NCBI GenBank assembly: GCA_002104905.1
Contig: MCFE01000382.1
Coordinates: 19,916 to 83,915, forward strand
Length of the DNA stretch: 64,000 bases
Reading direction: 5' to 3'
From: Basidiobolus meristosporus CBS 931.73
Lineage: Eukaryota > Basidiobolomycota > Basidiobolomycetes > Basidiobolales > Basidiobolaceae
The notes under the pieces are model-generated. The model ran no database searches, was not told where the DNA came from, and saw nothing but the letters and a program-made list of their open reading frames with translations. Below, piece after piece: positions 56,320 through 64,000 of the stretch (position 1 is the first letter of the stretch; each line of letters opens with the position of its first letter). Position numbers and translations under genes: made by a program.

Positions 56320-57200
56320 ATGACATCTACCAGCAAACAGAACAACACTAACATCTTCCCTGAAAAGGAGAGGTTTGATGGGAAGAACTACAGACTTTGG
56401 AGAATCAAGATGCAGATCCACCTTGAGGAAAGGAAGTTTTGGAATATGGTAACAGGAAAAGAAGTTGAGCCCAAAGAAACAGCAGAAGAAGTGGAGAAGC
56501 TTCAAGAGAAGGAGAGAAAGGCCTTTAATGCCCTATGTATCAATGTGCAAGATTCCTTCATTGGACAAATCCATGCCTCAAATACTGCCAAAGCAGCATG
56601 GGAATCCTTAGAGAACATCTTTAGAGTAAAGTCAGTATCAAGCAAGCTTTATTTAAAACAAAAGTTCTTCAACATGAGGAAGAAGCCAGATGATGACATG
56701 CTACAACTCATTACCAGAATGGAGACACTTGCAGAAGAACTTCACAGTATTAATGCTGGTGTAGATGATGAAGAAAGGATACTCTGTCTGCTTTGCAATC
56801 TACCAGACAAGTATGAGCTGCTCATACTTTCTTTTGAAAGCAGAGAAGACAATTTGACCTTAGACTACATCAAAGGAAGACTTCTCTATGAAGAACTCAG
56901 ACGTAATGATTAAGCAGAGAAAATTGAAGATAATGCTTTATTCAGTTCAGAGAGGTGCTCAGAAAAGAAGGGAAGGCAACAAAACCAAAGAAAACCTGGT
57001 TGCTGCAACTATTGTAAAAAGCCAGGACACTGGGCAAGAGAATGCAAGAAGAAACAAGTAGACAAAAAACAGAAACTAGAGCAGGCAAACCATATAACTA
57101 CTGATGAACAGTTATTTCTAACTGTACAAGAGAGTGCAAGTAACCAAAGTAATGAATGTTATATTAACTCTGGAGCATCACAGCATATTTGTGGTATAAA
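56320..57200 (+). pseudogene. copia-2 gag and protease
   Basis: ATG 56320 (MTSTSKQNNTNIFPEKERFD), open for 197 codons to a TAA at 56911. The frame then continues through the zinc knuckle CCNYCKKPGHWAREC (about 57001-57045) to the protease site INSGAS (about 57163), where DSGAS is expected. Confidence 0.9.
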
Positions 57201-60200
57201 GGATTGGTTCAGCAACTTAAATACTATTCCTGTAAGAAAGGTTTATCTGGGAGATAATTTTGCATTGGAAGCTACCACCAGTGGGTCTATACAACTAAAT
57301 ATGAGTGATAACTCAGGGGCAACAACAGCAAAACTGACTGACGTACACTATGTACCTGGAATAGCTAAGAATCTACTCTCAGTCAGTAGAGCAACTACTC
57401 AGGGACTGAAATTTGCTTTTACTAAGCTGAGCTGCTCACTATTGAGTGAAAATGGACAAAAATAAATTTGGGAATCAGAGATCACAATATATACAAGTTA
57501 CAATGCAAGATCATTGTACCAGAGCATGTCAACATTGCTGAAACTGATGAAACCAGCTGGGAGACATGGCATAGGAGGCTAGGACACATACAGGAACAGA
57601 AAATGAGCCAATTGGTGAAAAATCAACTAGTTTTGGGCTGGTATTACACATTTCCAATCAAATTGAATGTCTGTAAGGGAAGTTCATATGGCAAACAAGC
57701 TAGGCACCGTTCAAAGAGCTCAGGAGGCATCACTACCACCAAAATACTGGCTATTGTACACTCAAACATGTGGCCCCATGAGAACACTGTCCTTTGGAGC
57801 CAAGAGATACTTTATAACGTTTAGTGATGACAAGACTAGATATACATGGGTGTACTTCCTCAAAACAAAGGATGAAGCTTTAGAGACATTTAAGCACTTC
57901 AAGAACATGACAGAAACACAAACTGGGTGTAAATTGAAGGTGATACAAAGCAACAATCAAGGGAAATACTGCTCAAAAGTGTTTGCAAAATACTGCAAAT
58001 CTACTGGTATACTTCAACATACCACTGTTCCCCATACTCCACAGCAAAATGGAGTAGCAGAATGTGCAAATGGAACAATAGTAGAGATGGGAAGATCTAT
58101 GCTACATGATAAGGGAATGGACAACATGTTTTGAGCTGAATCTGTTGCTACCGCTGTACACATCAAGAACAGATGCCAAACAACAGCACTACGTGATTAT
58201 ACACCCTTTGAAGCATGTACAGGCAAAAACCAGATCTCCAGCACCTCACAATATTTGGCAGTCATGTTTTTTATCACATCCCTGACAAAAAACGCTCAAA
58301 GTTGGAGCCAAAGAGTAGGAAAGGGATCTTTCTTGGGCATTGTGAAGGTACTAAAGGGTATGGAGTGTATGATGGCAAAATTCAGAAGCTGATCAAGAGC
58401 AGGGACGTTGTATTTGAGGAAAATTCAGATCAGAAAGCCACAGAAATCCTTGGTCAGTAATCTCATGATGTAATCAACACTAATGAAGAAGATACGTACC
58501 AAATCCAGCCAGATAAAGAAGATACTTCACCCAGTTCCAGATCAGAACAGATTATCCCAGTCAGGAGATCTACCAGAATAAGAAATGCCCCCGGATCCTG
58601 GTGGCAGACATCCAATGATCGTGAAGAAGCTTGTCTTGCCTTATGTGCCAAACCTCAGAATCTGGAACAGGCAATGCAAAGTCCAGATGCTACTAAGTGG
58701 CAACAAGCCATGCAGGAGGAGTACCAATCACTGATCAAGGCAAACACATGGGAACTGGTAAATTTACCAAATGGGAGAAAGCCAACAGGATGCAGATGGG
58801 TCTACAAGATTAAGATAACCTCAAATGGTGCCGTTGATAAATACAAGGCTAGATTGGTGGCTAAAGGCTATTCCCAGATCCAGGGACTAGACTTTAAGGA
58901 AACATTTGCTCCGGTTGCCAAGTTTAACTCTTTTAGGACAGTTCTAGCCCTGGCAGCTGTACACAGTCTAGATCTACACTAAATGGACGTCAAAACAGCC
59001 TTTCTAAATGGGGATTTTGAAGAAACTATATATATGGAGCAACCAGAAGGTTTTACTGATCCAAAAGATCCCCATAAGGTGTGCAAACTTAGCAAATTGC
59101 TGTATGGGCTTAAGCAGGCACCTGGAGCATGGTATAACAAGATTGACACTTATCTAGAGAAAATTGGGTTCTCTTGTAGCACTGCAGATCACAGTATATA
59201 TGTGAAACAGCTCAAAAAGGGTGTGATCATCCTTGTTCTTTATGTGGACAACCTAATTATAGCTACAAGTGACCAAGAGGCACTTAGACAGACAAAATCA
59301 GATCTCTTCAGCAAGTTTGAGATGAAAGATCTTGGAAAATTGAGCTATTTTCTTGGAGTTGATGTCAAATTTGTCATACTTACACAGAAATTTATACTGA
59401 ACCAGTGTAAGTACATCAGGGACACTCTTAGACACTTCAAAATGGGAAATTGCAAGCCTGCAGCAACCCCTATGGACAATAACCTGAAATTAAGCAAGTC
59501 TCAGCCAGTTTTGGATGAAAACAGCTCAAATATGGACCAAAACTTTCCCTATCAATCAATGGTTGGTAGTGTAATGTACCTGATAGTATCTACACGTCCA
59601 GATACTGCAATGGCAGTTGGAATAGTCAGTCAATTTATGCAGAAATATAGATCAGATCAAGTTGCAACAGTTAAGCGGATTTTCAGATATCTACAAGGTA
59701 CCGTAAATGTGGTACTGCAATACTCTGGAGCAGCTATAGACAAATATTTGATGATTGTAGCGATTCAGATTGGGGTAGGGATCTGATTGACAGACACCTA
59801 CCACAGGTTATGTATTCCATTATCCTGGTGCAGCTATTACTTGGAATTGCAAGAAACAGCCAACAGTGACCCTATCTACAACTGGAGTAGAAAATATGAC
59901 TGCATGTCAAGCAACTAAGGAGGCTATATGGCTACAAAAATTATTTAAAGACTTAGGTTTAATTCAGATTAACCAACATATATTAACAAGGATAATCAAA
60001 GTTGTATTTGATCAGCTAGAAAATCCTGCTAATCATGCTAGAACTAAGCACACTGATATGCTGTGTCACTTTGTGAGGGAAGCTGTAAAAAATAACTTGA
60101 TAGAGTTAGTGTACTGCACAACTAACAAAATGGTGGTAAATATATTGGCAAAGCCACTAGCTAGGTCACAATTTGAGAATCTCAGAGTGGTATTAGCATT

Positions 60201-60231
60201 AAGACATTATTTAGTTCAGGGGGAGTGTTAA
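57201..60231 (+). pseudogene. copia-2 pol: integrase, RT, RNase H
   Basis: The linker HYVPGIAKNLLSVSRAT precedes the zinc region WHRRLGH (about 57568) and an integrase core with the E motif PQQNGVAECANGT. RT has MDVKTAFLNGDFEETIYMEQ (58983) and LYVDNLIIA (about 59241) where YVDD is expected. RNase H ends with ARTKHTDM. Stops at 57463, 58132 (TGA in place of Trp), 58458, 58979 (TAA just before MDVKTAF) and 59786. Inactive. Confidence 0.9.
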
Positions 60232-60593
60232 AATATTGGACTATTTGGTATCATTCTGCAGCTAAAAGCTTACTTAACAATTCTGGACTAGTCTTGGTCA
60301 CTGTGGGACTAATTAAAAGCTCTAACTTTGCCACATTCTTTAGATCTATGATCTTATGATTATTCCCCTATAGTCAGGATCAAATTAGCACTAATACTAA
60401 CTATTATGTACTAACCCTGACATTGTTAGAGAATGCTCCTGAATATTGAGAAACCCTCCTTGCTTAGTGTTATAGCTCTATTACTTATACAAAGGTATAA
60501 ATACTGAGCTTCTTTTTAATGAATAACAGTTCAACTATTATCACAATTTCTTGATATGTTCCTTATATCCAAATCACTTCTTAAATTGCAACA
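60226..60593 (+). repeat. copia-2 3' LTR
   Basis: 368 bp, TGTTAAAATA to TTGCAACA, with several differences from the 5' LTR. Confidence 0.9.
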
Positions 60594-60955
60594 GTTATTG
60601 CTGCTACCAATGTTACAAGTCTTGGTATAAGAATTATGGGGAAACAAGGAGCTTAGCTGGTGTTATATTTGCTAAAACTAGTAATGATATTTATTGAGGT
60701 TCTGGCATTTGCTATAAACAATTTGCCAGATCAATTGCTGATTAATTTTATTTGCTAATCTAGGTAGTGACTGATGACTGATTTAATTTTATCATCACCA
60801 CACAGTTAGAACCTACATAATATATCAATTTCTTTCTGATATGGATCTGCTGATACATTAGCTGACTAACACCACTGATTAGATAAGAATACTGATCTAG
60901 TGATAGACTAAACATAAAGCTAATGATTTGACTAAAAACTGAGCTAGCTTCCATA
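60594..60955. other. Unassigned A+T-rich sequence
   Basis: No frame or repeat recognised. Confidence 0.3.
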
Positions 60956-61150
60956 TTCAAGCAGTGGATCATAACACCAAGTCATGGGTATTGGCCTCAC
61001 CAATGCCCCTGCAACATTCATAACCTTGATGTACACTCTCTTCATGGGAAACTTAAACCGGCCTATGGTAATATGTCTAGATAACATATTGTTATACAGC
61101 AAAAAAGAAGTGATCCATTTGGTGCACACTAAAGTGAAATTGAAGAAGCT
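60956..61150 (+). pseudogene. Ty3/gypsy reverse transcriptase scrap
   Basis: About 60 codons reading HQVMGIGLTNAPATF, then NLNRPMVICLDNILLYSK. This is the conserved FGLTNAPATF to YLDDILIYS part of gypsy RT, with CLDN in place of YLDD. Neither gypsy-B nor gypsy-C is an obvious close match. Confidence 0.75.
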
Positions 61151-62948
61151 TAACTAGAGCAAGCCAAATGGCAAGTTTGCAAACTTAGTGAAAAATAATG
61201 GCAATAATTCCATCAAAAGACCATCAAAAAATCATAATCCTGCAACTAAGAAGTATTGATCATGCCAAGACACTTTGCAAACACCATTTAGAAATTTGGC
61301 ACATCCTGTGAGATGGGAGTCTACTGGAGCTTCTGACCTAATATTCCAAGCTTGTTTGGAGTCATTCATTCCCTCTGCAAGGAGCGCCTTCATTGCTGTT
61401 AGCTGGGAATTATAGTCTCAAGGGCTTTTGTTGCTATTAATGGTAGGATTAAATTTTGTAGGATAATGGTTCCTGTAATAGCAGAGAGGCTCAACAAGGG
61501 TCTCCTTGAGTACACTGGGGTAAACAGTCCACTGTACCTGGTACGGGTCTCCCCAAATTTATCACGGAAATCCAGTGGCATTGATTGGATTAAAAAGATA
61601 ATACCATTAAGATGAGTAAGTAGTGTTAAAATTTATATGTGAATGTATACTTTCAATTGGCATTGACTTGACACTATCAGCTTAATTTTTTTGATTTACC
61701 TTGCATTATTATCTAATCTCCATCAATTGCCACATATCCCATCATTATGATTCAAAAGTCATCCACAAACAATGACTTGGTGATTCTGCTCATGATTCAC
61801 TTACAAGTCTGTATTCAAATAGGAAATCTGCAGCTGATGTGATCTGATCTGTGTCAAAAATATCCAAGATGCATCATGTATTATATACTGAAAACTCAAC
61901 AATTACATTGTTTTGCATATAAGACTCATATACACCAGGTTGATATCAATATACAACTGTTTAGTTATCCAAATCCATCACTATGAGCCTATACTATGTC
62001 ACAACTCATCCTTAGTACATACATAGAGTATCCATCCTTGAACTCACTAATGCAGCCCAGACCAGAAGATATTATCTTGAATCCAACTGAGTGCTTACCA
62101 ACTGATTTTAGTATGTCCCAAGTATCTATGGCAAGCCTTTGTACATATATTTGGCTACTGCTCATTTATCTATCAAGACTGGACACCTCAGAGAGTCAAC
62201 AGTGATGCAATGACTAGTGTAGAAAGCTGCAGGACAGGTTCTATGTCTGGATGCCAGCAGATAGGTTTACACAAGTCCTTACCATACCTTGCACCACCTG
62301 TGCACCCATGCGCATCAATTCAATCTACACCACACCCTTCACAGGAGCATTAAGCGCTAAGTCATTGTGCACAGTTCAGAGCAAAGCTCCCAGATCTCAC
62401 CAGACTGCTCAATTAATTACAAGTCCATTGAAGCCGGCCAAGTTGTGTCAAAATATGACAGTACATAAAACTCAGACAAGGACCATGCCTACTCATCAAG
62501 TTGTGCCAGCATATGCAAAAGCACCTGACCATTAGTATGTCACTTCTGGTGACCTGACTAATAATGGTCCACCAGAGATGCCTCTGCCTCAGGAGCCATA
62601 GGCAAGTAAAAGCACATGTTAGTGCATGGTGCTTTGGGCTGGTTCTGTAACATCTTCTAGAGCAATTCAGTGCAGCCAAGCTCCAGCATAGCACTCATCA
62701 ATCAGATGGCATAATACTGACTTTGAGTATACAAGCAGCTGATAGAAATGTTAGTTAGAAAGTAGTTTAGGTGCGCAGGGTGGATAACTGCCAAAATACA
62801 TTAGTAATTATCCCTTTGAGAAAAAGTGTAGGAGAAGGTCATGGAGTTGTGTTGAGTTACTATCATTTATCATGATCCAAGCAACTCCCTTTTTTTGCAA
62901 TGCAAACCAAGTTGTTGCAATCTAGTGATCACCAGATTGGCTCCATTG
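61151..62948. other. Unassigned repeat-like sequence
   Basis: 61190-61300 resembles the short repeat at 23340-23450. The remainder holds only short frames without recognised motifs. Confidence 0.35.
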
Positions 62949-63548
62949 GATAGTGCCACATTGAGCCATAAGTACCAAATGCCTTCATAGTTTGCCAGAA
63001 AGGCCAAGAGAACCTATACTTGGCCATAGTGTGTGAAACATAGCTCTTCATCTTCATGCAAAGCAGCCCCCATGATTCACCCAGTATGTTGGAGAAAATC
63101 CATTTTTGACCTTTTTTTTAGGTCAATTTTGTGCAGGATCTGTACAACCACAAAATGATTGAAGATAAGCATCTGGTATAATTATTAACCCTAAAGTAAG
63201 ATCTATACAAAGCACTTATAGTGCCAGATAGTACCAGTGGACCTAGATAGTGCCATGCATTTTTGTGACATGTCATCAGCCACAGAAGCTAGATTTAGAG
63301 TGCCATGAATATTGCAAACCTGATGCATGCTGTCAGTTCTTCTGTGCTCTTACATTTCCTGCACATCATTGATCCACAAATAAATGTCAAAAAATTGTTT
63401 TTCTCCTACATCATAAGTGAAACATGGGGGCTGCTTTGCATGATGATGCAGAGCTATGCTTCACACTCTGTGGCCAAATATAGGTTTACTTGGCCTCTCA
63501 GGCACACTATGGCATCATTTGGCACTCATGGCTCAATGTGGCACTATC
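62949..63548. mobile_element. 600-bp palindromic (foldback) element with GTGCCA motifs
   Basis: Terminal inverted repeat GATAGTGCCACATTGAGCC. The two arms (about 62949-63205 and 63290-63548) remain complementary with mismatches over roughly 250 bp. No coding capacity. The left arm also matches 26036-26300. Clear target duplication not found. Confidence 0.82.
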
Positions 63549-64000
63549 TAACAAATCAAGTCTACTAAACTCTGATTTAGGTAGTATTAAAGTTGTCTCA
63601 TGTTTAAGACAGAGCCTTGACCAAGTAATACCCTGCATGCTTATACCTCATCTGTAACACCAGTGGAGCTATTTTGATATGTTTAGCACCTACTTAGCTA
63701 GTTGTGTGCAAGCGGTGACACCATGTTCACTCACCAAAACCAGCAATCCACTAGCCCTGTGTGTGTTACATTAAAGAATCAGATCTTGATACTAGACTGA
63801 TTGTCCAAGAGCAACCCTGCCTATGGATAGCCACAGCAGCACACACAATTGAACTACACAACTTCAGATTTCACTGCATGCCATGGAACTGTACAATTGA
63901 GCAAGTCCAGTGTATTGTTGTGAGCCAAGATTGCCACAAGATCACACAAAGCTAACGCTAACACATACTCTCGAAGATGAGCCCAGTCAGCAATGTAAAA
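63549..64000. other. Unassigned window end
   Basis: No gene or repeat recognised. Confidence 0.3.

Larger units (their letters stand above)
55915..60593 (+). mobile_element. Ty1/copia retrotransposon copia-2, full length, decayed
   Basis: 4679 bp with LTRs at 55915-56283 (369 bp) and 60226-60593 (368 bp), and flanks GTGAT and GTTAT (4 of 5). Purine tract CAGGGGGAG at 60217-60225. Same domain order as copia-1 but a different LTR and only moderately similar protein, so a distinct family. Confidence 0.94.

Noticed and set aside
62251-62535. 94-codon frame that might be an integrase zinc region
   Set aside because: Two Cys-x2-Cys-like residues only, without the rest of an HHCC domain.

Overview
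The window looks like a fungal nuclear chromosome segment. About 9.5 kb of unique, gene-bearing sequence (roughly 9.77-19.3 kb) sits in more than 50 kb of nested transposable elements. Three things point to a fungus: a single-exon mitochondrial RNA polymerase with a fungal-type layout, a mitochondrial carrier gene with one 67-nt GT-AG intron, and a transposon mix of Ty1/copia, Ty3/gypsy and a Plavaka-type (CACTA/Tnp2) DNA transposon. I cannot name the species or safely the phylum. Plavaka elements are best known from basidiomycetes, but that alone does not settle it. No tRNA, rRNA or CRISPR was seen.

Gene island. In order: an SLC25 mitochondrial carrier (+, two exons), an unrecognised 316-residue protein (-, convergent with the carrier), a small secreted cysteine-free protein (+, divergent from the previous gene), and RPO41, the mitochondrial RNA polymerase (+, 1221 residues). 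Two of the four genes serve mitochondria, but nothing suggests an operon-like unit. The island is CpG-rich. The surrounding repeats are mostly A+T-rich and strikingly poor in CpG.

Left repeat block (1-9.76 kb). One Ty1/copia family is stacked several times. A 4.7-kb copy (620-5299, 349-bp LTRs, target duplication GTTTT) lies inside the LTR of an older copy in the opposite orientation. That older copy is inserted in further antisense copies, one of which carries a solo LTR of another family (5802-6322). The block ends in an LTR with a 196-bp internal tandem duplication.

Central block (19.3-40.9 kb). Several broken copies of a Plavaka-like transposon lie here, each associated with pieces of a companion gene of unknown function. 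They are mixed with terminal repeats rich in CCCCTTTA and GTGCCA motifs, 1.07-kb solo LTRs, and a decayed antisense Ty3/gypsy element (34.1-39.9 kb).

Youngest block (40.88-51.27 kb). A Ty3/gypsy element has ~98% identical LTRs, target duplication CATGC, and an extra 389-codon ORF between integrase and the 3' LTR. Its integrase is interrupted by a 3.6-kb LTR element that encodes only Gag and protease and whose two 803-bp LTRs look identical. The gypsy element itself sits in one arm of a large foldback element (39.93-53.53 kb).

Right block (53.5-64 kb). This holds a Plavaka copy split by a copia solo LTR, a second copia family (55915-60593), a gypsy reverse-transcriptase scrap, and a 600-bp palindromic element. 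Both copia families carry a primer-binding site matching the anticodon arm of initiator tRNA-Met rather than its 3' end.
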